A DNA stretch of 64,000 nt from Ascidia mentula (GCA_947561715.1 OX387204.1:13149001-13213000), one strand, 5' to 3'; positions 27,960 through 39,185 are shown, counted from the first letter of the stretch. Notes: generated by a model not told the origin, from the sequence alone. Program-made: numbers and translations.

Positions 27960-29155
27960 GTAAACTTGCTTTGAACGCCAACATTAATTTTAACCAAGTT
28001 ACTGTTGATGTTGAAATGCCTATTCGGCCCAGCAGTAATCCAAACATGGACATGCCAAATCGACCAATGCCATACATGGTACCACCAGACTACAGAATTC
28101 ACCAAATGAACAGAAGGCTCCAGGAGAGAATGGAAGATTGTGATAACCAGTGGTGGAATGCATTTGCTACAGAGTTTTTTGATGAAAAGGCCACTTTTAC
28201 CCTTTCATTCTTTCTTGAAGATGGTCCAAAGCGATATACAATAGGCCGCACTCTTATCCCTCGCTTTTTTCGCACCATGTTTGACAGTGGGGTTGTTGAT
28301 ATGAATCTTGTACTTCGACTTCCCAAAGACTTTCAGAGCAATGCTGGGATAACACTAGACTGTGAGCACACTACTATGGTGATGCACCACACCAAGCCAG
28401 TACCAACAAAAATATGTGCAGAGGGCCATTTATGTGTGGATTTCATTGCCGATGAACTAATGAGGATAAGGTCATGGCATTTTGCTATTCGAAGTCACTT
28501 GGAGTACATTCCCAAACAGGCTCCCTTGCAAAATCCGGGCATGTTGGAAGACTTGTGCAAAAACACCACTCGCCAAGGCTTGACTTCAGCCATGCTAAAC
28601 TACTTAAAAATGTGTGTGATCATTGAACCAATGAAGGAGCTTATGTCACGTCAAAAGGCATGCAACATGGAGCCTCGAGACTGTCTAAAAAGCTGTTTAT
28701 TTCAAAAATGGCAGAGGATGCTAAACCCGCCTACAGATACAGCAAGACCCGGTTCTAAAAGACCGTCACGGAAACGGAAAAACTCAACCACAAACTCTGT
28801 TAATCCAGTGCAGGGCACAAAGAAGAAGGGTTTCCCAACTTCTGATGTAATGATGGTTGGTGAACCAACTTTAATGGGGAGTGAATTTGGTGAAGACGAT
28901 GAAAGAATGATAACAAGACTTGAAAATCAATATGATACACCTTTGCCAATAAAATCAGAAGACCATGACACACCAGCCGCCAGCTTCCCAAGCGTTTCTT
29001 CGACACATACACCTCCACAGTGGCAACAACCCACCACAAGCGTTCCATCAACAATTCAACAGCAAGCTCCACATGTGAAAAGTGAACCAGGAGATGCTTC
29101 GAGCAACTCAACTCCTCCACTTTACACCACACCACCTCTATCCACCAGCACTTAA
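27960..29155 (+). CDS. LIM-domain-binding protein (LDB/CLIM/Chip family)
   Basis: The open exon follows an acceptor at 27958-27959, and its first in-frame ATG is at 28016, giving 379 residues. A spliced-on upstream start is possible because the frame is open from 27960 to that ATG. The self-association domain is clear: DYRIHQMNRRLQ, DNQWWNAFATEFF, LEDGPKRYTIGRTLIPRFF, MRIRSWHFAIR and MELMSR-type motifs up to CLKSCLFQKWQRM. A basic nuclear signal (KRPSRKRK) follows near residue 248, and the LIM-interaction domain near residues 277-307 (DVMMVGEPTLMGSEFGEDDE). The tail is Pro/Ser/Thr-rich. LDB proteins are nuclear adaptors that dimerise and bind LIM-homeodomain and LMO proteins. The whole recognisable coding region is one exon, unlike the multi-exon vertebrate genes and unlike the neighbours here. 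Confidence 0.95.
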
Positions 29156-29728
29156 GAAAATACATTTTGCTCATGTTTTCTAATTGTTTTTTTTGGATGT
29201 TGACCAGTATTTGTCATGTGTAGCAGTGCCAGACTGCACTTTACTTGCCTGGCTCTGCAAATGATTGAGGTAATGTTTTTGAAAGACAATGGTCATAATG
29301 ATGTAAAAAAACTACAACCAAACAAGGTCATCATTTCAAAACAACATGTTTGCTTATAAATATTTGTAGAAAAGATATCTTGAAAACAAACCTGTGCCAG
29401 CCAAATTACCATTACATATGAATGTAAAACAGCTGTTGATCTACTAACTGAACATGCATGGCCAGTTTGGATGTATGTATTTACCTACATAATTGCAAGA
29501 GATGGCTTAATTTTTGATTCCAAATAGTGATTATATAATGGTCATTAATTGTAATGAACCGCTTTGATTGTCTTGTATTTTTTAGTTTTTTTTACCTTTT
29601 GTAGTATTTTCCATGCTATGTATGTTTATGTAAACTTGCTCGGGCAGTGACTTTGGGGTTTCAATATTAATATGGAAATTGTTTCAACATGTATTATGTG
29701 AAAGTACATTTGACTTTCTGTGTGAGGT

Positions 29729-29734
29729 AATAAA
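29729..29734 (+). promoter_or_regulatory. Poly(A) signal, LDB gene (proximal)
   Basis: AATAAA lies 574 nt after the LDB stop codon. Confidence 0.5.
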
Positions 29735-29919
29735 ATGCATGAAAATTGTTTGGAATGCAAAAACTCTTGCAACCTCTTTTGTTTGCTGTGCTGATTGTAA
29801 GCTATTATTTTATTGGTGTGCTGTTTGTCTTGCTAAATAGCAAGTGCTTTGGTGCTTTAGCAGTGTTTTTGTTTATCCCATCTATTGCTCTGATCTTTGG
29901 TGCTGCTTGTCATTAACAC

Positions 29920-29925
29920 AATAAA
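29920..29925 (+). promoter_or_regulatory. Poly(A) signal, LDB gene (distal)
   Basis: A second AATAAA lies about 190 nt after the first, which would allow two 3' ends. Between here and the foldback element (about 1 kb) I see no gene. Confidence 0.45.
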
Positions 29926-30985
29926 TGTTGTGTTATTACAGATTTATCTAAAATTGGATAATGATAGATAAAAATAATACATAGTGCTTTACAGATAAAG
30001 TACACAGTTTAGTCAGTTAAAAATTTGTAGAATATTTCTAGCCAACGTTTATGTTTAATTTTTGTGACAGTCATAAGCATAAGTTATAGGAGGCCAACAT
30101 GCCCTTTTCACTTTTTAATGGGATGTTCGCGCGGCATGGAATTTGGGCGAACACAACCACTATGTTGTTTTTTCTTTGTACAAATGACAGTAATTTCAAA
30201 GTGGATTGATTGTCAGCAGTAAGCTACCACGTAGTGTATGTAATGCGATGGTTTCATTGCCCCGGGCCTCACATATTAGCTATCAGACGTTGCAAGATTG
30301 AAAATGGATTTACAAGCACCCAACAAAAAACTTCAATTATTCTTTGAAGCACGCCTGTTGGTTTTTAGTTAACCAAAACAAGATCTTAACTGCGTTGCAG
30401 CATTTCCAGTTGTTGTCACAACGAAGTATGACACGGCCGCAAAACACATTCCGGACATCGCGCGATAACCAACAGTGCGCGCAAGCACAAAAAAGCAATC
30501 GTCTCGTATTATTTTTCAAGTTGAATAAAATGATCTACAGGTGGCTATATGCCATCATAGCAATATATCATAGCAATATATCCTGTTTCCGGAAAAGGCC
30601 TTTTTAATTTCCTGCTCCAATTATCAAAGCGGCACGAGTGTAGCAAACCAAGACAGTTTTTGGTCATCCCACCCATTGAACCACATAATGAAATGAAATA
30701 TGTTACATAAAATGTAAAAAAAATACAAACAACGTTCGCCAGCGAAACCTTGATTCTATTTAAGTGCAAAAACGCTGTTGGAATAAATCGGCGATAGCAA
30801 TGGAATAAAGGTGCATTCGATACAGACCACGGCGACCCTATTCGAAGAAAACATAGTTGCATAAAATACACATAATTTTTCCGCAGAATGCGTGTGACGG
30901 CTGAAAGCAACATTTTCACATTAAGCTAGATAGTGCTCATCCAAGCGCGAAGTGCGCAATGCAACAACTTTGTTTTTGTTTCTGT

Positions 30986-30993
30986 GCTTTTCA
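30986..30993 (+). repeat. Target-site duplication, left
   Basis: GCTTTTCA lies directly outside the left terminus of the foldback element and is identical to the copy at 36658-36665. Confidence 0.85.
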
Positions 30994-31266
30994 ACCACCC
31001 TCATTCTGGCAGAATTCTGGCAGAATAATTTTGTAAATTTGCCACATTTTACAAGGTACAACAGGCATTTACTCAAAAATTGGTTTCTTTTGGATTAGAA
31101 TCAAATTACAGAGATGAGCAAGCATTTCAAACCTCAAAAAACATTTAAACAAATTTTTTCGCAGCTGTATCAATCAAAAAAATCGCGAATTAAAAAAATC
31201 GCCTGGTTTTGCGATTCAGCATGATGGCGGCATGCAAAAAACTTCCCTAATACAAAGAATTCTGCC

Positions 31267-31914
31267 CGGCGTTCTTGCAATAGGTGCCAATATTGACCAA
31301 TATCACGAGAACGGAAATTTAATGCTCTACCACATGCAAGTAACAAATTTGAAATTAAGGTGCCGGATGACCTTCAAATCGCCCATCGAAGACGACCCGC
31401 TTTTTGCGAATCAGCAGCATAATGGCGTACATGTCGGCATGCGAAAAACTTCCCTATTAAAACAATTCTGCTCGGCGTTCTTGCAATAGGTGCCAATATT
31501 GACCAATATCACCAGAACGAAAATTTAATGCTCTACCACATGCAATTAACAAATTTGAAATTAAGGTGCCGGATGACCTTCAAATCGCCCATCGAAGACG
31601 ACCCGCTTTTTGCGAATCAGCAGCATAATGGCGTAATGTCGGCATGCGAAAAACTTCCCTATTAAAACAATTCTGCTCGGCGTTCTTGCAATAGGTGCCA
31701 ATATTGACCAACATCACGAGAACGGAAATTTAATGCTCTACCACATGCAAGTAACAAATTTGAAATTAAGGTGCCGGATGACCTTCAAATCGCCCATCGA
31801 AGACGACCCGCTTTTTGCGAATCAGCAGCATAATGGCGTAATGTCGGCATGCGAAAAACTTCCCTATTAAAACAATTCTGCTCGGCGTTCTTGCAATAGG
31901 TGCCAATATTGACC
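31267..31914 (-). repeat. 205-bp satellite array, left arm (about 3 units)
   Basis: The junction motif CGGCGTTCTTGCAA recurs at 31267, 31473, 31678 and 31883, so the spacing is 206, 205 and 205 bp. Units are nearly identical; the first is one base longer because it reads GCGTACATG where the others read GCGTAATG. The array is the reverse complement of the right-arm array. Confidence 0.95.
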
Positions 31915-33080
31915 AAATTTGACCATATTGACCAATAAGCCTTCTAAATTTATAACTTTGGCAGTATGCAAGTACAACATGTGTTCAATCATGTACATTT
32001 GCACATATCAGCAAACTTGGCAATAATACACAACTTTATTTGTAAAAAAATTTATTTGTTGACTTCCGGGGCCGGGCCACGTAGCAGCCTTCGACATGCT
32101 ACAAAATGTTGATTTGCGGACTGCAGTTTGTACACCCTTGGTGTAAACAAATACAAAACATTTTTGCTGCATGTTTAGATGATGGATTGCTTTCTACATT
32201 TCTTTTTCATATGCTCTTTGGATAAAATGGCAACAAATTTTAGAGATATGTGACATATATAACGCTAAATACTATTTTTTTGCAATACACACAAACATAT
32301 GTATTTACTGTTTATCCTGTGACATGTGTTGCATAATTGATTTCTGTGACAAAATACTGTAAAAAAAATATGCTATATTTTCTGTGCAGGTCGTATTCAG
32401 TTCGAAAAAAAAGGAAAAGTTGAATTGTTATGGTTACTTTTGAGGGAAAAGAAAATTGAAAATGTAGTGTAGTTCATACTACACCTGACAAATTCCTGCA
32501 AATGTGTCATTGGTAGGGGAGTCAGGAGATAATAGGAGAGGGGTTAATAAAATTTTCATGTTAGGTACCACGAATCCATACGAGTTGATAAACCCTTCGG
32601 TATCTGAGATCAAATCCTAATAGAATGCAACAGTACAGTCAAACAATAACGCGTGAAATATGTCCACATCAAAGTCATTGCGTCATAAGGGACAAACAGA
32701 AAGAAAGGCAATCTTCGACCAAAACGAATTTCAATGCCAGGACCAAACTTTATTTTATCAAAATAGGACTAAAGACCGCATATCAGCAATTGTATTAAAA
32801 TAGTTTTGCCCGCGGGGAATGCCCGTCTTGTACTCCTGCGTCATAGAGAGTCTCAGTTTCGTCACAAGGCAACCGGTGATGCATTGGGGTCAATTTTCTG
32901 TTTAATGAGCAAGAAGTCACGTGGTGTAGCCAGGGCGATTTTCAGCGTGTTTGGTGCAGTTTTAGTGCAAATTTTTGCTCTTCTCAGTCAGTCAGACGTT
33001 TGGCGCAGGGTGCTGTGAAAAGTTTAGTTGAAAAACCATCAAAATGTTCAAGGGGATGAAGCACAAAATTGAATCTTTTA

Positions 33081-36000
33081 TTGGCACCTATAGTAAGAAC
33101 GCCGAGCAGAATTGTTTTAATAGGGAAGTTTTTCGCATGCCGACATTACGCCATTATGCTGCTGATTCGCAAAAAGCGGGTCGTCTTCGATGGGCGATTT
33201 GAAGGTCATCCGGCACCTTAATTTCAAATTTGTTAATTGCATGTGGTAGAGCATTAAATTTCCGTTCTCGTGATGTTGGTCAATATTGGCACCTATTGCA
33301 AGAACGCCGAGCAGAATTGTTTTAATAGGGAAGTTTTTCGCATGCCGACATTACGCCATTATGCTGCTGATTCGCAAAAAGCGGGTCGTCTTCGATGGGC
33401 GATTTGAAGGTCATCCGGCACCTTAATTTCAAATTTGTTAATTGCATGTGGTAGAGCATTAAATTTCCGTTCTCGTGATGTTGGTCAATATTGGCACCTA
33501 TTGCAAGAACGCCGAGCAGAATTGTTTTAATAGGGAAGTTTTTCGCATGCCGACATTACGCCATTATGCTGCTGATTCGCAAAAAGCGGGTCGTCTTCGA
33601 TGGGCGATTTGAAGGTCATCCGGCACCTTAATTTCAAATTTGTTAATTGCATGTGGTAGAGCATTAAATTTCCGTTCTCGTGATGTTGGTCAATATTGGC
33701 ACCTATTGCAAGAACGCCGAGCAGAATTGTTTTAATAGGGAAGTTTTTCGCATGCCGACATTACGCCATTATGCTGCTGATTCGCAAAAAGCGGGTCGTC
33801 TTCGATGGGCGATTTGAAGGTCATCCGGCACCTTAATTTCAAATTTGTTAATTGCATGTGGTAGAGCATTAAATTTCCGTTCTCGTGATGTTGGTCAATA
33901 TTGGCACCTATTGCAAGAACGCCGAGCAGAATTGTTTTAATAGGGAAGTTTTTCGCATGCCGACATTACGCCATTATGCTGCTGATTCGCAAAAAGCGGG
34001 TCGTCTTCGATGGGCGATTTGAAGGTCATCCGGCACCTTAATTTCAAATTTGTTAATTGCATGTGGTAGAGCATTAAATTTCCGTTCTCGTGATGTTGGT
34101 CAATATTGGCACCTATTGCAAGAACGCCGAGCAGAATTGTTTTAATAGGGAAGTTTTTCGCATGCCGACATTACGCCATTATGCTGCTGATTCGCAAAAA
34201 GCGGGTCGTCTTCGATGGGCGATTTGAAGGTCATCCGGCACCTTAATTTCAAATTTGTTAATTGCATGTGGTAGAGCATTAAATTTCCGTTCTCGTGATG
34301 TTGGTCAATATTGGCACCTATTGCAAGAACGCCGAGCAGAATTGTTTTAATAGGGAAGTTTTTCGCATGCCGACATTACGCCATTATGCTGCTGATTCGC
34401 AAAAAGCGGGTCGTCTTCGATGGGCGATTTGAAGGTCATCCGGCACCTTAATTTCAAATTTGTTAATTGCATGTGGTAGAGCATTAAATTTCCGTTCTCG
34501 TGATGTTGGTCAATATTGGCACCTATTGCAAGAACGCCGAGCAGAATTGTTTTAATAGGGAAGTTTTTCGCATGCCGACATTACGCCATTATGCTGCTGA
34601 TTCGCAAAAAGCGGGTCGTCTTCGATGGGCGATTTGAAGGTCATCCGGCACCTTAATTTCAAATTTGTTAATTGCATGTGGTAGAGCATTAAATTTCCGT
34701 TCTCGTGATGTTGGTCAATATTGGCACCTATTGCAAGAACGCCGAGCAGAATTGTTTTAATAGGGAAGTTTTTCGCATGCCGACATTACGCCATTATGCT
34801 GCTGATTCGCAAAAAGCGGGTCGTCTTCGATGGGCGATTTGAAGGTCATCCGGCACCTTAATTTCAAATTTGTTAATTGCATGTGGTAGAGCATTAAATT
34901 TCCGTTCTCGTGATGTTGGTCAATATTGGCACCTATTGCAAGAACGCCGAGCAGAATTGTTTTAATAGGGAAGTTTTTCGCATGCCGACATTACGCCATT
35001 ATGCTGCTGATTCGCAAAAAGCGGGTCGTCTTCGATGGGCGATTTGAAGGTCATCCGGCACCTTAATTTCAAATTTGTTAATTGCATGTGGTAGAGCATT
35101 AAATTTCCGTTCTCGTGATGTTGGTCAATATTGGCACCTATTGCAAGAACGCCGAGCAGAATTGTTTTAATAGGGAAGTTTTTCGCATGCCGACATTACG
35201 CCATTATGCTGCTGATTCGCAAAAAGCGGGTCGTCTTCGATGGGCGATTTGAAGGTCATCCGGCACCTTAATTTCAAATTTGTTAATTGCATGTGGTAGA
35301 GCATTAAATTTCCGTTCTCGTGATGTTGGTCAATATTGGCACCTATTGCGAGAACGCCGAGCAGAATTGTTTTAATAGGGAAGTTTTTCGCATGCCGACA
35401 TTACGCCATTATGCTGCTGATTCGCAAAAAGCGGGTCGTCTTCGATGGGCGATTTGAAGGTCATCCGGCACCTTAATTTCAAATTTGTTAATTGCATGTG
35501 GTAGAGCATTAAATTTCCGTTCTCGTGATGTTGGTCAATATTGGCACCTATTGCAAGAACGCCGAGCAGAATTGTTTTAATAGGGAAGTTTTTCGCATGC
35601 CGACATTACGCCATTATGCTGCTGATTCGCAAAAAGCGGGTCGTCTTCGATGGGCGATTTGAAGGTCATCCGGCACCTTAATTTCAAATTTGTTAATTGC
35701 ATGTGGTAGAGCATTAAATTTCCGTTCTCGTGATGTTGGTCAATATTGGCACCTATTGCAAGAACGCCGAGCAGAATTGTTTTAATAGGGAAGTTTTTCG
35801 CATGCCGACATTACGCCATTATGCTGCTGATTCGCAAAAAGCGGGTCGTCTTCGATGGGCGATTTGAAGGTCATCCGGCACCTTAATTTCAAATTTGTTA
35901 ATTGCATGTGGTAGAGCATTAAATTTCCGTTCTCGTGATGTTGGTCAATATTGGCACCTATTGCAAGAACGCCGAGCAGAATTGTTTTAATAGGGAAGTT

Positions 36001-36420
36001 TTTCGCATGCCGACATTACGCCATTATGCTGCTGATTCGCAAAAAGCGGGTCGTCTTCGATGGGCGATTTGAAGGTCATCCGGCACCTTAATTTCAAATT
36101 TGTTAATTGCATGTGGTAGAGCATTAAATTTCCGTTCTCGTGATGTTGGTCAATATTGGCACCTATTGCAAGAACGCCGAGCAGAATTGTTTTAATAGGG
36201 AAGTTTTTCGCATGCCGACATTACGCCATTATGCTGCTGATTCGCTCAAAGCGGGTCGTGTTCAATGGACGATTTGAAGGTCATCCGGCACCTTAATTTC
36301 AAATTTGTTAATTGCATGTGGTAGAGCATTAAATTTCCGTTCTCGTGATATTGGTCAATATTGGCACCTATTGCAAAAACGCCGAGCAGAATTCTTTGTA
36401 TTAGGGAAGTTTTTTGCATG
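33081..36420 (+). repeat. 205-bp satellite array, right arm (about 16 units)
   Basis: The motif GCCGAGCAGA recurs every 205 bp: it is at 33101, 33306, 33511, 33716 and so on to 36381, which makes 16 full periods. Inner units are almost identical; I see one change (A to G) at 35350. The last, outermost unit (36210-36380) carries several changes. A unit includes TTCGCAAAAAGCGGGTCGTC and GGTCATCCGGCACC. No unit contains a meaningful open frame. Confidence 0.97.
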
Positions 36421-36657
36421 CCGCCATTATGCTGAATCGCAAAACCAGGCGATTTTTTTAATTCGCGATTTTTTTGATTGATACAGCTGCGAAAAAATTT
36501 GTTTAAATGTTTTTTGAGGTTTGAACTGCTTGCTCATCTCTGTAATTTGATTCTAATCCAAAAGAAACCAATTTTGGAGTAAATGCTTGTTGTACCTTGC
36601 AAAATGTGGCAAATTTGCAAAATTATTCTGCCAGAATTCTGCCAGAATGAGGGTGGT

Positions 36658-36665
36658 GCTTTTCA
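36658..36665 (+). repeat. Target-site duplication, right
   Basis: GCTTTTCA lies directly outside the right terminus of the foldback element and matches the left copy base for base. Confidence 0.85.
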
Positions 36666-36757
36666 TTCATTGAACTTTGCCTTTGTCTCAAAACACGCAT
36701 TTTTTTCTGATTTTGTGTCTAATGTTTAAAGTGGGTAGATAATATAGATTTTTTAGC

Positions 36758-37491
36758 ATGGATGAAAAGACTTTGGAAAAACTGGCCGTACAGGAATTGC
36801 TAAAAGAGGCTAAGCGTGGAAAGGAGCGATCTGCTACAATGGGCCCAAGTGGATGGTAGGCTCCAGTCTAGGCTATATTAAATTGTTCTCAAAATAATCA
36901 AATTTTAGTTGGTTAAGGCGTGATTCAATTAAGTGTTTTTGTTTGACATTCTGGCAAATTTTATTCAGGTGCTTGAGCAATACAGTTAAATGTGTTCAAA
37001 CACTAGGTTTGGTTGTCACATTATGTAGCCTACCTAAAATGATTTGCCACCAAGTTTGTGTTATGTGATTCCCAAATGTAAACTTCCCTTTTATTCTTGT
37101 CATTACCCTTTTAGTTTTCTGTTTCTAGTTGTATGGTCGGTTTGCAAATGTACATACTGTGTTTAGGCAGAAAAATCTTGTTCCATCTACCAACAAGCAA
37201 TTCCTTCACCGTACACTTTCCAGTGTGTTGTATTCTCAAAAAAATGCAAACGAAACATTGAAACGGAAACAGGGTGACAAAAGTACCCCTCAAACTACCA
37301 CAAAACGCAAGAAGTCGACTGCTAATATCCAAAAAACAAACAAATATCCAAATTCATCCTCATCATCAAAGCCTTTTGCTAAATCTTCCAATGCCAATAC
37401 AAAAATACAAGAGAAGAAAAACAAGACTGAACCTAAATGCCATCAATCAAGTGAGTTCATTATACAAACTGCATTATTACTTAAGTATTAA
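36758..37491 (+). CDS. POLR1D-isoform-2-like protein
   Basis: Two exons (36758-36855, 37167-37491) give 140 residues. The N-terminal core EELLKEAKRG-type segment (QELLKEAKRGKERSATMGPS) and the following GW, STNK and FL residues match the human protein called POLR1D isoform 2, not the RNA polymerase I/III subunit AC19. The remainder is Lys/Ser/Asn-rich and low in complexity, as in the human protein. The acceptor at 37165-37166 is chosen because it restores GWQKNLVPSTNKQFL in frame; a stronger-looking one at 37127-37128 does not fit the phase. An acceptor-like TTTTTTAG lies one base before the ATG, which would suit spliced-leader trans-splicing. A donor-like AAGTGAGT at 37450 might allow another 3' exon, but a poly(A) signal at 37498 argues for the stop at 37489. 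The molecular role of this family is not well defined. Confidence 0.8.
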
Positions 37492-37497
37492 CGTTGA

Positions 37498-37503
37498 AAT
37501 AAA
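37498..37503 (+). promoter_or_regulatory. Poly(A) signal, POLR1D-like gene
   Basis: AATAAA starts 7 nt after the stop codon, so the 3' untranslated region would be very short. Confidence 0.6.
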
Positions 37504-37640
37504 GTCTGTATACTTATGATGAATTAATTCTTAATACATATGTTGAAACACTATGCATAATTCTACAAGACAAAATCTGGCCAATCAATGGCATGATCTA
37601 AGGTTATTTTTGTCTATTGTGTTTAAACTGTCATGTAACA

Positions 37641-37839
37641 CAGTGCTTCCCAACCAGTGGGTCGCGAAGCTATTTTAGGTGGGCCGCAAAGCATTTCTAA
37701 ATGTTACATTTTTTTATTAGATCACAAAATTATTGCATTATAATTGTTTTTTATTTGTCTGGTCATATCTCATTGCGGGTCGCACAATAAAACTTACATT
37801 AAAAGTGGGTTGCGAACAGAAAAAGGTTGGGAAGCACTG
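37641..37839. mobile_element. hAT-type MITE, 199 bp
   Basis: The element has 15-bp terminal inverted repeats (CAGTGCTTCCCAACC at the left, its reverse complement at the right) and subterminal GTGGGTCGCGAA-like and GTGGGTTGCGAAC blocks. It is flanked by perfect 8-bp duplications ATGTAACA at 37633-37640 and 37840-37847. The CAGTG start and 8-bp duplication are typical of hAT-derived non-autonomous elements. Confidence 0.9.
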
Positions 37840-37914
37840 ATGTAACACATTGCAAATATTGATTTTTGTTTTGAAGTGGTAAATACTTTATCACAACAGC
37901 AATTTTATTCCTTA

Positions 37915-38160
37915 AACCTGTGGTTCTTAACTGGTGGAAATTATTGGGTTATCAGTGGGTAGTCAGTGGGCATGAAATATACAATTAAGTAGTCAGAAAA
38001 GAAATATTATGTTCTGTATTTTTGTGTGTCATAAACTTATTGTCATGCCATGCAGAGGAAAAAAAAGTGAAAATGGAATAATTAAATTTTTAGTTAAAAA
38101 ATTATTCCCATTTGGGAAATAAGAGCATTCCTTTACACTGAAAGTGAAAAATTAGATGAT
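37915..38160. mobile_element. Possible degraded hAT-like fragment
   Basis: The stretch CCTGTGGTTCTTAACTGG resembles the usual CAGTGGTTCTCAACTGG start of hAT non-autonomous elements. It is followed by GTGGGTAGTCAGTGGG. A matching right end and target duplications are not evident. Confidence 0.3.
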
Positions 38161-38439
38161 TAGGAAGCAATGCTTTAAACGAACATCAATAAAATGAAAT
38201 TACCCTTTTATACTGTGACAATGAACCACATGGTTTTTTTTTATTGTGATGTGAAAGTTACAACTACGTAATATATGAGTATATATATGAAAGTTCCAGC
38301 AAAAGCATTTTTTATGTGATCGCATACATTTTTGTTTTTGTATGATTCATAGATTTACTCTGAATCTATATGCTGTATTTTACAAGGCTTTCTGTGAAAT
38401 TTGCAGGAAAACATTCCACTGATGAATGTTGATGTCCAA

Positions 38440-38638
38440 ATGTGAATCAATTAAGTTCCCGCGCTGCACGAACTGTGTGATTAGCTACAATGATAGATTA
38501 CAGCAGCAGGATATGGAGTTAGCAGGAAGTCGTTTCCCTGCGCTTTGTTATCTTTCAACAGACGGCCGACCCAAACTTCGAAGCTAAGTTGGCACGCTAG
38601 TACTTGCTGAGGCCCAGATGCTTGCATGGCTTAATAAG
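38440..38638 (+). promoter_or_regulatory. Possible 5' untranslated exon and promoter region of the syntaxin gene
   Basis: This block is less AT-rich than its surroundings and ends in a donor-like AATAAG/GTAGGA at 38638-38639. It lies about 550 bp before the first coding exon of the syntaxin gene. An ATG in it is followed almost at once by a stop (ATGGCTTAA). The exon is inferred only. Confidence 0.35.
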
Positions 38639-39185
38639 GTAGGATTTTGGTCTTGTTTATTATTTTAGCACAACATTTATTGATTAATAGTCGGTGGTTT
38701 TTTATGCATTTAGTTAACACAATAAAATTTCAGTTCTGCATTAGGGGATAACTATTCTTCATGTATTTAGCCATTTTTGTTGTTTTTGAAAAAAAAATTA
38801 TAAAAATTCTAATTGATCATATTCTTAACACAAACATATGCAAAAACAACTAAAATAAATAGATGAGGTGCTATAGATTTAGAGTATTATTGTGGTTTAG
38901 ATTGTAAATATAAAAGTATTTCTGTGCACCATCAAAAACTTTGTGTAAACTTACAGCAAATGCCAAGACATTTTGTTATTACTTTTGCACAAACGTTGTC
39001 ATAACATGACTTTACATTCCTTGTGTGACATGCATGTTATCATCTTACCAAGGCAATAAACAGCTAGAAGGAAGTAACCTGTTCGGATAGTAAAGCGTGC
39101 ATTTAGTTTGCAGTCTGTATGTAGAAAGTTTTGTACTAAATATATACAGAATGTATTCATGTTGAGAATAGTTTTTTTTATGCAG

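Larger units (their letters stand above)
30994..36657. mobile_element. Foldback-type non-autonomous DNA transposon with satellite-filled inverted arms
   Basis: The two ends are inverted copies: the left begins ACCACCCTCATTCTGGCAGA and the right ends with its reverse complement. Similarity runs through about 240 bp of outer arm and then into arrays of one 205-bp unit that point in opposite directions in the two arms. Perfect 8-bp direct repeats GCTTTTCA flank the element (30986-30993 and 36658-36665). The central spacer (about 31915-33080) has no long open frame; the longest, 32806-33018, shows no transposase motif. Long inverted arms built of tandem subrepeats are the hallmark of foldback elements known from Drosophila and sea urchin. 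The 8-bp duplication fits hAT, P or Merlin-type transposases, but the termini do not match a hAT consensus that I know. Confidence 0.9.

Noticed and set aside
31232..31489. 85-residue open frame at the left end of the foldback element
   Set aside because: It runs across the satellite unit and does not continue through later units. No transposase motif is present.
32806..33018. 70-residue open frame in the transposon spacer, as a possible transposase remnant
   Set aside because: No catalytic motif or helix-turn-helix is recognisable and the frame is short.
33081..36420. Regular array resembling a CRISPR locus
   Set aside because: The whole 205-bp unit is repeated without unique spacers, in a eukaryotic transposon arm. 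It is a satellite, not a CRISPR array.
37129..37166. Acceptor at 37127-37128 for exon 2 of the POLR1D-like gene
   Set aside because: It breaks the reading phase with exon 1. The acceptor at 37165-37166 restores both the phase and the conserved GW/STNK segment.
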